A DNA stretch of 64,000 nt, taken from positions 18,996,598-19,060,597 of the forward strand of contig OX359266.1 of assembly GCA_947179155.2 (NCBI GenBank), in the 5' to 3' direction. The DNA comes from Hedera helix (taxonomy: Eukaryota > Streptophyta > Magnoliopsida > Apiales > Araliaceae). The position numbers and the translations under genes are program-made. Shown one piece after another: positions 1 to 10,086 of the stretch (the stretch's first letter is position 1; each line of letters starts with the position of its first letter). The notes beneath the pieces were generated by a model. That model did no database searches and was not told the origin of the DNA. It saw nothing but the letters and a program-made list of their open reading frames with translations.

Positions 1-52
1 TCTTTTATTTTTATTAAAAATACTTAATTGACTTATTATTTTTATAACTCTT

Positions 53-132
<80 letters not shown>

Positions 133-470
133 TATTTCATTTCATACACAAAATAATTTTATTTTAATTTTCTAATTTAATTTACTATTTTTAAATAGTT
201 CATTTCTAGTCGGATATTGCACAAATTATCAAACATTGAGTTTTTATTCGAAAATCCTAAAATTTATCTGGGAGCCTCATAACATCATATAATACGCCCA
301 GTAAAAATATCATAATGTTTAGAGTTATACATTTCAAGTTATAGCAATTATACACTTTTAAAACATAAAGAATCGTCGGGTCATAACTCACTCATTCGGG
401 GTTGGATGTAGCTCATTTTTGGAAAATGACTGCACTATGCCATATAATATCATTGGCTAAAATTTAAAAT
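1..470 (-). mobile_element. EL 3' LTR, left fragment
   Basis: This stretch is a close match to about 14190-14605 within the EL 5' LTR, for example from the block after the TA microsatellite to CCATATAATATCAT. The match stops at 470, where E1 sequence begins. The LTR resumes at 8437, but the part equivalent to 14606-15170 is missing, so the insertion of E1 was accompanied or followed by loss of about 0.56 kb. Confidence 0.75.
55..129. repeat. (AT)n microsatellite
   Basis: Uninterrupted AT dinucleotides for about 75 bases. The equivalent place in the other EL LTR (about 14246-14254) has only a few units, so the tract expanded after insertion or the other copy contracted. Confidence 0.95.
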
Positions 471-891
471 CCAGTTAACTCATTGCTCAAGTGACTCTTC
501 CTAAAAATAAAATAAAAAACTACCCCATTTTCATAGGAAACACGGTTACACTTAGCTGTGCAACAAACCTTTAAACCCCAAGGTTACATCAAGTGGATGA
601 GTTTTGTCTCGTGAGGGTTTGTAGTGAATTTACCCACAAAATTCAAAATTTTAATTTTTTTTTTTAATTTCCCTAAAAAATAACAAAAATCCTAAATCCC
701 TTCCCCCACACTTAAAATTTACATTGTCCCCAATGTAAAGTAAGATGCAAAGAAAAAGTACAGATAACTAAATTAAAAACACAATAATAAAAAGAAAAAA
801 AGTTATACTCCCCTTGAGTTGCCTCCCAAGCAGCGCCTTTGTTTACTGTCATTGGCTTGACAACATGCAACATGTTTAACCACTACGTCAT
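471..891 (-). other. E1 3' non-coding domain with hairpins HP1, HP2 and HP3
   Basis: On the minus strand the order after the ORF is HP1 (830-813, arms CTTGGG and CTCAAG around AGGCAA, one G-U pair), HP2 (739-718, arms TTTACATT and AATGTAAA around GGGGAC), a polypurine run AAGTGTGGGGGAAGGGA (713-697), and HP3 (612-597, arms ACGAG and CTCAT around ACAAAA, one mismatch). The same series occurs in E2, E3 and E5. Nothing in this stretch looks coding. Confidence 0.7.
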
Positions 892-988
892 TCATCCTTC
901 ATGAATTTTGACAATCTCATCCATCTTTGCTTCATTTATCATGGACTTGTTCAATCTCCCTTGCAGTGGATATGAAGGTTTTACTCCC
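892..988 (-). pseudogene. E1 gag-protease ORF, C-terminal remnant
   Basis: The minus strand encodes a peptide containing PSYPLQGRLNKSMINE and KMDEIVKIHEG before a TGA at 894-892. It matches the C-terminus of the E5 ORF (residues around PSYQLQGSLNKSMING). It is cut at 988 by the family A LTR. The segment lies downstream of the protease and of a short stretch resembling the start of RT, and has no recognised function of its own. Confidence 0.65.
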
Positions 989-1145
989 TATAACGACCCC
1001 GAAATTCGACCCACTTTATTATCTTAATTTTCATATTTATGAAACATTATCTTTCTTACGTCCAAATTTCGGTTCGTTAATAAATCTTTAATCCTTTCTT
1101 TAATCCAATAATTGTTTTTAAAATCAACAATTACCGAATATTTTG

Positions 1146-1181
<36 letters not shown>

Positions 1182-2351
1182 TCTCAATCATTGTATTAAA
1201 ATATTTGAATATTAAAAAAAAAACTTAACATTCTGATCCTAGTCCCTGGATCGCAACCTTTACTTTTTCTTTCTATTATCATTATCGTGAAACTCAATTA
1301 ATCTCAACATTCAAATTCAATGTTATTTATATCCATCCAATATTCTTCATTTCATGATTCATCATTTAAACATAGCTATATAATCGTATTTATCATATTA
1401 ATCATTTTGAACAATTATAGTTCATAATATAACTCTATTCGCCCTGTTTGAATCCCATTTATACATGCATACATCACGTCAATACAAACTTCGCAAATGT
1501 ATCCATATTGAATCGTAATATAAACACATAATAATAATGATCACAACCTTTTAGGAAAAATCCGTCTCTACATAATCTGATATTCTTGAAATTCATTTCT
1601 TAACCTGCAAAAGTTTATTTTAAGCAAGTAATGAGCACAACGGCTCAGCAAGTTCAACATTTATACTTCACGTAGCACATACCTTATCATGTTTGGTGTG
1701 TGTCATACATCATGTGCTTGTGCTTCTACTATAGCAATATTTCTCATATATATTCATATCATTGCACAAAGTACACATTGTGGTCATATTAATCACGTAT
1801 CACGTAACACATAATTTGTATGCAGTTAAAACAAGAATTACATATCATAACATTCCAATACTTAACATAAAAGGGACTGAAGAACTTGCCTGACGTCCAC
1901 TTATTTAAATTGTTAGCTCAAACCCTTAACTCGATCAACCTATGATCATAAAATAATCAAATAATAATTATTTATCTTCTTATGATATTAATTTAATTAA
2001 TTAATATCATCTCTGGACCAATTATTAATTTATATGACCAATTATATTAACCTCGTTCCTTAAAATATTCGTTTAACTTAATATCCAATATCTCTAATAC
2101 GGACAACCCGACTCATTGGATAAATTTTAACATAACTGGTTGTCCAAAATTTCATTTTAACCATTTTTTAACTTTAACCTTATTAGATTAATATTTAAAA
2201 TATTTAAATATTAATCCCCAATATTTAATATTTTTACAAAAATATTAAATTTAATGCCCAAATATCATTTCTATATTTTTAGTATTTTTCTATAATTTTC
2301 TAGATTTTTTAAACAATTTTTAAACATTTATTTCAATTAAAATCAATTATG

Positions 2352-2560
2352 GGGGCATTTTAGTAATTTTCGCGCCCTTAGGGACACAACCGGCATTTCG
2401 CGGGAAGTCCAGGGGCATTTCTGTAATTTTCGTAACGTAAGGGACATGACCGGCATTAATAGAAAAGACTAGGGGCATAACCGAAATTTCGCGTTGCCAA
2501 AGGACACGGTCGGTATTAGCTGAAAAGGCCAGGGGCATAATCGTCATTTCCGCCCATTTC
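2352..2560 (-). repeat. 60-bp tandem repeat in family A LTR, about 3.5 units
   Basis: Units start with GGGGCAT at 2352, 2412, 2472 and 2532. The period is 60 bases and the copies are diverged. Because 60 is a multiple of three, the LTR sense strand can be read as a 20-residue repeat with an MPLxFSxN core, but the frame has no other support as a gene. Equivalent arrays are at 44921-45052 and 58772-58978. Confidence 0.9.
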
Positions 2561-2740
2561 GTCGGTCGCGCATTGTGCGCGGCCCCCCCCCCACCGTCGA
2601 CGCCAAACGGCGTCGTTTTGGGCCTTCTTTCGGAATTTTCTACCGCGCATGGCGCGACCTGCCCTAACCGCTCCAAAACGCCGTCGTTTTGAGGCCTTCC
2701 GCCGAAAAAAAAACTTAAGCCGCGCATTGCGCCGCTCTCA
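2561..2740. other. CG-rich palindromic island in family A LTR
   Basis: In a strongly AT-rich LTR this segment holds three near-palindromes of the GCGCATTGCGC type (2568-2580, 2644-2656, 2721-2733) and two of the AAACGNCGTCGTTT type (2605-2619, 2675-2690). The same words recur in the LTRs of E1, E3 and E5, which are a different family. The function is unknown. Short palindromes rich in CpG would be both methylation targets and possible bZIP sites (GACGTC core). Confidence 0.8.
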
Positions 2741-3868
2741 GTTTTCTTTTTCCTGCTTTCTCTTCCGGCAGTAACTAAATTTAATCCAAAAACACCATTT
2801 TTGCTAAATTTTTTCCACAACATAATTACACCAAAAATCACACAATTCATAAATATTCCACAACATAACTACGGGTGGTGGTGATGGTGGTGGATAGAGA
2901 GTTGTTTTGTTTTTGCTTGTGTTTTTATTTCTTTCCTTTCTTGCTTTATTCCCTTTTTCTTCTTTTTAATTAGTCTCAAGACTTAACCACTTTGGAAAAT
3001 TCTACACTTCCACCGCCTTTCACCAACCGGCTAAATCTCTCTCTCGAACATTCCAATATTAAGCATGCAAATTAATTATTTTAATGCATTACGTAACTAT
3101 TTCAAGTAATAAATATTTTATATAATATATATAAAATATTAATTTTAATTTACCAAGAATCATAACATAATTTATAAATAATATTTATACCATTTTTGGG
3201 TACTTTACTTGACAAATTTTGTACACGCATAACGCCATGCATGTAATTTTATGAGGAAATTTTTTACCTCCAAAAATCATCAAATAATTCACATAACATA
3301 TAATAATTATTTTTTGTAATTTTTCACTTCATTACTTGGACAACATGTTACATTAACGTGTTCACGTTTCTGAAATATTATTTTTCATAAAGGTCATAAT
3401 AATTTCATTATACATAAATATAATTTTTAATAACTTAAAACATTCATTTTTCTTATTTATTATTCCATATATTTAATATTTACAATAATTTCTTTATATA
3501 TATAAATTATATATAACTTAATATTATATAATTTATATATTCACATTCTCCTTTCTTAAATAATTTCTTAATTTCCTCCAACCTTATTCCATTTAATCAC
3601 CTTATATAAATTACATAACTATTCTTATATAATTATTATTTTCTTCATACCTTATTTTAATTTCCTTATATAATTTATTATTATATAATTTATATAATTA
3701 CCTTTCCTTCTCAATTAATTTCTAAATTTTTTCCAAAATTCTTGATAAAATCTAAAATCAATAATTACAATTTTATTAACTTCCTCATTCGCTTTTCATT
3801 TAAAATTGGATTAATTTAATTATTAATCCCTTAATTTTCATAATTAATAGCATTTATAATTATCAATT

Positions 3869-3869
<1 letters not shown>

Positions 3870-3940
<71 letters not shown>
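3870..3940. repeat. (AC)n(AT)n compound microsatellite
   Basis: About 25 AC units run directly into about 10 AT units within the family A LTR. The other copies have much shorter tracts at the equivalent position (for example around 57245-57275). Confidence 0.95.
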
Positions 3941-3941
<1 letters not shown>

Positions 3942-4299
3942 AATGTATATATATAAATATATACATATTTAATTCATGCCTTTCACATTAACACATAACC
4001 TCATTTAAAATCATAATTCCTGTACTTCTACAATAATTTAATTGTACAATTTATTGTACCTTTACATGGAATCTCTCTTATTTTTCATAAATTGTTTCCA
4101 AACAATTTATTTACTTTTTTATTTATTTTAAATCCACACAATTCATCACCATCTTGATAAATATTTAATTTAATTATTCAATTCCTTCACACACTTTAAA
4201 TTACTTATATCATAAATAATTTAAACAATTTTGATAATTTTATCAATTAAATTCTCATTTAATATTATTAAAGAAATCCTGGAAATTCGGATTCTCACA

Positions 4300-5980
4300 T
4301 TCTCCCCCCCTTAACAGGATTCCGTCCTCGGAATCATAATTGCCGTAATAATCATACGTATTTTATTTATAGCACCTTGCTATACCTTTATCTTGATAAA
4401 TCACAACTATATCCATAATAATCATATTTTACCTCTTTAATATCCATAACTTACATGGATAACCTCATAATGGTCATTACTCTCATAATATTCAATTCAC
4501 AATTTCTTTGAAATATTACATTTCATATTTCTCTAAAATTTTTATTAATAACACTTTAATTCATTTCTTGATATACTTATCAAGATAGTTTCTTATTCTC
4601 CGAAAAGTTTCATCATATTTACCCTTACTCAATCCACTTATTTCATATTCTATATTCCACCTTATTGATACTTTACAGATTCATCTTTTTTTTTTTCCTA
4701 ATTCATACAAACCTTCTTCACATCCCATAAATCATTCCTTAATACTTCTATCATTCAACATTAAGTTTTAAACACTAACATTTACTTAATTCATCATAAT
4801 CCTTATTTAGAATTATTCTAAAAATTCTGGGGTATCACATTCACCTCTCCTTCATAAAATTTCATCCTCGAAATTTCTATGTACTAATATCTCTCTTATT
4901 CCACATATCTTTGTTTCTTTCTTTCTCCTAGTCATTGCACATTACAATTTTCTAATCCATCACATTTCATACTTTCTTTACTTCACAATTATTACCTTAA
5001 TTAATGCTCACATTTAGAAAATACTACCCCATCCTACCATCCAATCTTCATAAGAGTAGATGAATTTTAAGAAAAATTTAAACAAAACTTTTTATTTTGG
5101 ACAAACTTTCATAATATGCTGAATGAACATTTATCCCGGTTTACAGTACTTCGCTCCCCGAGTACTTCATACTGCAAACCCTGACAGTGGATCAATCTGT
5201 CATTAAAGTGATGGATGTTTCACCATATATTGGCATGCCAGATGATCAGTCTGCAATGCCTGTGTCTTGTTATGCCAGGTGACCATTCGATCAACTTGTA
5301 ATATTCTTAATCTTTTTGTTCATCTCAGCCTTAAAACTCATTCAAAAGAAATTTGTTTAGTTATAACTTTCAAAGAATGTGAATTCAATATATTTCAAAA
5401 TTCGTCTAGCTGAATCAATAGCTCAGACTTCTATTTCTTCAACGCTTGTCTAGCCAGATTAATTAGCATAGACTTACTTTTAATAATTTATAATTCGCAG
5501 AAATTTTTAAAACATTCATCATCTCAAAACTTTTTAAAACGTCTAGCCGAGTCAAATGGCAAAGACTTATAGCTTTGACATACCTTCACAATTCAAATCA
5601 TTTATAACTTCATGTTATCGCGTCATCTTGACAGTACGTTGAGGATTCTGTCGTTAATAATTTCTACACCATAAACCATACTTTATTGTGTTGAATCATC
5701 TTATAACGAAATAGTACCGCACCGTCTCAACAACACGTTAAGCATTCCGTCATTCATCACATCTGCACCGGGCTAAAAGGTGCGTGGATGATTCTTTTGA
5801 AATACACTTTGATGTAAAAACATTTTTGTCTAGCCGAGACAAGTAGCATAGACACTTTTTAAATTGCTTAAAAATTTCATTTATATTTTTCAAAGCACAC
5901 ACGTACCAAATCAACTTGAGGTCAAAATTTTCGAAATCTAGCAAAGCTAGAAGAATGGGAATATCCTAAATTCCCTAACA
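4300..5980 (-). mobile_element. Mosaic of chromovirus-like internal ends and LTR debris inside E1
   Basis: Bases 4300-4314 (minus strand TTAAGGGGGGGAGAA) are a polypurine tract next to the family A LTR, preceded by an internal-end sequence with GAGGACGGAATCC. About 4600-4836 matches the end of the 4.2-kb LTR at 47961-52161 (up to GGGGTATCACA). Bases 4837-4880 are a second internal end (minus strand GAAATTTTATGAAGGAGAGG). About 5030-5980 is coding-free and resembles the EL internal region (compare 10800-11510), including the repeated GACAGTACGTTGA motif at about 5626 and the TCTAGC words. At least two elements are fused here. The exact inner junctions are not fixed. Confidence 0.6.
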
Positions 5981-6828
5981 TTCACTTGTTCATAAGACTC
6001 CTCTTGAAGACTAGGGCACATATCTGTTGGATAACCTACTACCGCACAAATTCCGTAAGCTTTCACTTGTTATGTATTACCTACAACCACTTGACGAACA
6101 AGAGAAGTTAGACTAGCAATTTGTTCTTTAAGTGAATAAATTTATACCTCATTGACATTCTTAGATGAAAAATTAAGCCTAGTGCCGAATTGTTGGGAAT
6201 TAGCTATCATATTTGCAATCAAGTTTCTTGCAGCTTCGGGAGTCTTATCTACCAAAGTTCATCCGCTAGCGGCATCGATCATGCTCCTATCGGTAGACAC
6301 GAGTACTTTATAAAAATATTGAATAAGGAGTTGCTCACTGATTTGATGGTGGAGACAGCTTGCACACAATTTCTTGAAACGTTCCCAACACTTGTATAGG
6401 GATTCTCCATAGTTCTGTCTCACACCACGAATATCTTTTCTGATATTGGCCGCCCTTGAAGTTGGAAAATATTTTTTCGAGCATAGTCTTTTCATCTCTT
6501 CCCATGTGGTGATGCTTCCGGAGGGTAAGTAGTAGAGTAAATCCTTAGCCAAATCTTTCAAGGAAAATTGAAAAACTCTTAGATTGATTTGCTCTTCAGT
6601 CACTCTAAAAGGTTTCAGACTTGTGCAGACCATATGAAATTCCTTTAAATGTTTGTGAGGATCTTCACCTGCAAGGCCAAGAAAATTGGGCAATAGATGT
6701 ATTAGACCAGATTTTAATTCAAATAAAGTGTTAGCATCTAAATTAGAAAAAGTTATGCTTAAAGGTTGATGGTTCAAATCAGGGGCCACAAGCTCTTTCA
6801 AAGTTTGATTTTTAGCCATGATTTTCAT
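5981..6828 (-). pseudogene. E1 gag (Ty3/gypsy Athila-type), truncated
   Basis: Gag is the capsid and nucleocapsid precursor of the particle that packages the element RNA. The protein begins MKIMAKNQTLKELVAP and holds the capsid-like retrotransposon gag core: GEDPHKHLKEF, then LPSGSITTWEEM, then YGESLYKCWERFKKLC, then DRSMIDAASG. A degenerate zinc-knuckle region follows (YGICAVVGYPTDMC, at about 6050-6000), then the frame is cut near 5980 by foreign sequence. Stops and frameshifts break the reading frame beyond about 6259. The start at 6828 was chosen because E5 has the equivalent MEIMAR start. The leader between primer site and start has a U-rich stretch ending in TGCAG (6836), a possible splice acceptor. 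Confidence 0.8.
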
Positions 6829-6948
6829 CCTTAACCTGCACAACTCAGATAAAATATGAAAAGTAGAAAAATATAAAATCTAAAAATAAATAAATAAATT
6901 ACTAAATTAAAATAAAATTTACAAAAGCACAAAAATAAATAAAATCAG

Positions 6949-6966
6949 TCCCCTACAACGGAGCCA
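6949..6966 (-). other. E1 primer-binding site (tRNA-Asp type, degraded)
   Basis: The minus strand reads TGGCTCCGTTGTAGGGGA. The intact form, TGGCGCCGTTGCCGGGG, is complementary to the 3' end of plant tRNA-Asp(GUC) and is usual in Athila elements. Several CpG-type changes have occurred. It lies 8 bases from the LTR end, as in E5. Confidence 0.75.
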
Positions 6967-6974
6967 AAATTTGG

Positions 6975-8436
6975 TGTGCTGTCGCATGCACCCAAAAATA
7001 ACATCTTACTTTGAAAAATAAATATGTAGTAGTGCAAGTACGAGTCGATCCCACAGAGAATGATTAATTTAATTTTATGTTTTATAAACCAAAATTGGGG
7101 GATTTTTAAAGAAATAATTTAAATTAACTAAAATCAATAAATATGCGAGTAATTTAATAAAATAAATAAGAAGAAAAAGCCTTGTTTTAAGTTAATATCC
7201 ACCATCAAGAATTTACAACTAATCATTGATGCAAGAATAAATCAATTAATATTTTGAACATTCACCGTAGAAAAAACTACTCGCAGGTAGAATAATTTTT
7301 GTCCTTTCTCCTTAATTTTAGTTAAGTAGACACACGCGTTCTAAATTACCCTTACTACTAAACAACCTCTGACACGTGCTAAAGATTTAATTTAATAGCA
7401 GCTTTAAGAATTAGAGAAATCATTGAACTAAATAACACAAGCCACGCGTTTGCATTTAATTTAGATGAACATTCTTTCTAAGATAAAATAATCTTTTGAT
7501 CTGCAAAACAATTATTAAACTTAGTTGCTTCACCAACAACAGTTGATTAATGTGAATAATAAACTAGTAGCGCTCCTAACAATTAAACAAAGCAATCATA
7601 AAATTAAGCACATAAAAATATTCAATACTCAAAGTATAAATTGAACAATTAAAATAAATTAGATCTCACAGTGTATAAATCTTGATGGCTTCAATCACTT
7701 AAACCAAGAAAAATAATTTAGCTACATATAGCTATAGAAAACACCAAAGAATAGAAGAGATATTTTTTCTAATAAAAGTTGACTATCAATTGTGTATTTC
7801 AAGCCTTCTATATAAAGGCTACATAATCCTCCTAACCCTAATATGAATTATACTTTCCAAACCCTAATACGATTTAAAATACAAATAAAATAAATCACAA
7901 AATAAAATTCTATTTTTAATTCCTTTTCCAATTCATTGTTGGAGTCTTTAATTTATTTGCTTCATGCTTGTTGTTGGAACATGCGGTAAAAGAAAGAAAA
8001 GAAATAATCTGCACAATCTCCCTTACCACACGCCAAACAGGCCTTAACTGAATCCGCATAGCCCCGCACATTGCGCGCGTTATTTCTTTGTCTGGACCAT
8101 CCCCGCGCATTGTGTGGTGTCTGCCTTCCAACCAAGCACAAAATGGTGTTGTCCCCCAAGTATGATGATCCATTGCAAGTCCCGCGCCATGCGCTGAAGC
8201 TAACCTGTTCAATTTATTACCGTTTTGCCATCAAAACTGCTAAATTACCAAATTGCCACCAACTTTATTTTTCCTACAAAAATAAGATTAAAAATAAATA
8301 AAAATAATATCAAAATAATAAATATGATAAAAATGTATAAAATTAAATAAATTACCTAAAACACTAAAAATACTTAAAAACTCACAAATAATTAAGCATA
8401 AAATACCTAATAAATAGACATAAAATCTACTTATTA
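6975..8436 (-). mobile_element. E1 5' LTR
   Basis: On the plus strand it begins TGTGCTGTCGCATGC at 6975 and ends CTACTTATTA at 8436. It aligns with the E3 right LTR (39146-40669) and, reversed, with the E5 LTR (52382-54021). A TATA box on the minus strand lies at 7816-7808 (TTTATATAG). A CG-rich island with GCGCATTGCGC-type words lies at about 8037-8200. The outer base of the terminal TG has mutated (TAATAAG instead of TGATAAG). Confidence 0.8.
8037..8200. other. CG-rich palindromic island in E1 LTR
   Basis: This stretch contains CCGCACATTGCGCGCG, CCGCGCATTGTGTGG and CCGCGCCATGCGC, decayed forms of the palindromic word in family A and E5 LTRs. The short reading frames across it on both strands are by-products of CG content. 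Confidence 0.65.
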
Positions 8437-8574
8437 CTCTTGGTTTCTTTTATATAAACTTTCAAGAACACTAAGTGTTTTACTCCTTTCTCTTTGATGG
8501 CTCTCAACTTCTTTCTCTTTCGCTCTCTATTTTCTCTCTAGCTTCTTAGAACACAAGATGAACAAATAAAATGT

Positions 8575-8636
<62 letters not shown>

Positions 8637-10086
8637 GAGTGTATTAAGATTCACTAGTTGAAATGTATAATTACAACTTCTATATTTATACATCTAACAC
8701 CAATCTTATCCTTACAATCCTTATCTAAGCCTACATGGAGATTTCCTAGTAATAAATGACCAATCAATTAAGCCACTTAGGAGATTACATGGGACCCCTG
8801 ACTCGATCCCCTAGTTATCCTCTCTTTTTGTTTTATTTTTAATTACAATTTGGGAGTAACATTGACCAAGATTTGACTTTCACTTAATGTGCCAAGTTAG
8901 GTCAGGGTTTGTGCTACTAGTTAAATTTCATTTGGGCTCCAACCAATTAAATCATTGGGCTACCTAATTCTACTAGCATGACTTGATAATTATAAACATG
9001 TATTGGGCTAGTTAATTTAAATCACACAATTCACATAATATTGTTAATAAGTCCATTACTAGTTTAATTACTTGGTTTATTTAATTAAATAATTGGGTTA
9101 GTCCACTAGTAATTTGTTTATTTACCTGGACAATTAATTAATTCAAATAAAACTTAACACACTGGGCTCATTTAGTAAACACTTTTATGTAATCACATAA
9201 TTCAATTAGACTCGCTAGTTACAAAGTTAATTAAATTATTTATTAGTTTCTTAACTTATCAATTTATTGATATTAAATTTCTTAGGTTAGCCATTAATTT
9301 AAATTAATCAACTAATTGGACTCCCCTTTAGTTTAATCGAACAAATAATCACTTAATGATTATTTATCTCCCACCAATTAACTAATATATGGTTAATTCT
9401 CTACATTTTCATTAGGCATCTAATTAATTTAGGTTGGGACAATTAATACCAACTACACAAATTTAGTCCAAGATATTTTTTTGGGCTCACAATTTATTCC
9501 AAGTTGAATTACTAACTCAATTCATTTATGGCTCCCAACAATTTACTCATTTGTAGTATTCTATTCAATTTGTTTGAGCTCAATTATATTAATTGAATGA
9601 GCTACTAGTTAGTCCATTTAATTCAGCCACACTTGGGCTCATTATATGCCACTTTGGACTGCTAGTTTAATTCACTTTGAACCTAATTCAATAACTTCTT
9701 TGGACTAATTTTATAATCCAATTAAACTTGCTATTTCCCCTCACTGGACTTGTCACATTACCAATTATCATGACATTTAAGTTAATTAGTTGAACTTATA
9801 TAATTCTCATTTGCCAAATAATTTATCGAGTTTTAAAGGTATTATATTACCTTACCCTTAATATATCTCAAAGTATACAAAATAATAAAATTTTAGGTTT
9901 TTTTTTTATTTAAAAAAAACCCTATATTTACACACATTTAAATTCTATCTCAAAGATTAGGGTAAAAATAATGTTTACTCATTTTTTATACCTTTTACTT
10001 CTCCAAATCTAGGTTTTAAACTTCAACCTTTATTTCATCATCTAAGATCTTATTTGAAAGTCTTGTTAAATATCTGGGATATCATA
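8437..10086 (-). mobile_element. EL 3' LTR, right fragment
   Basis: Co-linear with 15171-16558 plus 18098-18334 of the EL 5' LTR, which carries an extra 1.5-kb solo LTR between GGTATTAT and ATTATATTACC. Minus-strand LTR start: TATGATATCCCAG at 10086 (TGTGATATCC mutated). It has a compound GT/GA microsatellite and scattered TGGGCT words in 8930-9640. No gene is visible. Confidence 0.8.
8572..8639. repeat. (GT)n(GA)n compound microsatellite
   Basis: About 13 GT units followed by about 20 GA units with one GCGA interruption. The sister LTR has a short GA tract (15319-15334) at the equivalent place. Confidence 0.95.

Larger units (their letters stand above)
989..4299 (-). mobile_element. Family A LTR (long chromovirus-like LTR)
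   Basis: On the minus strand it starts TGTGAGAATCCGAATTTCC and ends CGGGGTCGTTATA. Four other copies are at 31797-32983, 43155-46402, 46848-47960 plus 52162-52381, and 56923-59726. At 3311 bp it is the longest copy. It contains a 60-bp tandem repeat, a CG-rich island and a long (AC)n tract. At 4300 it is followed by a polypurine run and the end of an internal region, so this is the 3' LTR of an element rather than a solo LTR. The far end of that element is lost in debris. Confidence 0.8.
471..8436 (-). mobile_element. E1: gag-protease-only Athila-like element, interrupted and without a 3' LTR
   Basis: Read on the minus strand: 5' LTR 8436-6975, tRNA-Asp type primer site, gag (6828-5981), a large insertion, the C-terminal end of the gag-protease ORF (988-892), then the 3' non-coding domain with three small hairpins (830-597). 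The protease-coding part is missing and its place is taken by 989-5980. No RT, RNase H or integrase is present. E3 and E5 have the same layout, which argues that lack of the enzymes is a family trait rather than private decay. The 3' LTR is absent; E1 sequence stops at 471 against EL LTR sequence. Confidence 0.75.

Noticed and set aside
2347..2850. 167-codon open frame on the minus strand
   Set aside because: It lies across the 60-bp tandem repeat and CG-rich island of an LTR; the frame is open because the unit length is a multiple of three. No known domain.
7916..8301. Three overlapping open frames on both strands
   Set aside because: All cross the CG-rich island of the E1 LTR, with no motif and no conservation in the E3 and E5 LTRs.
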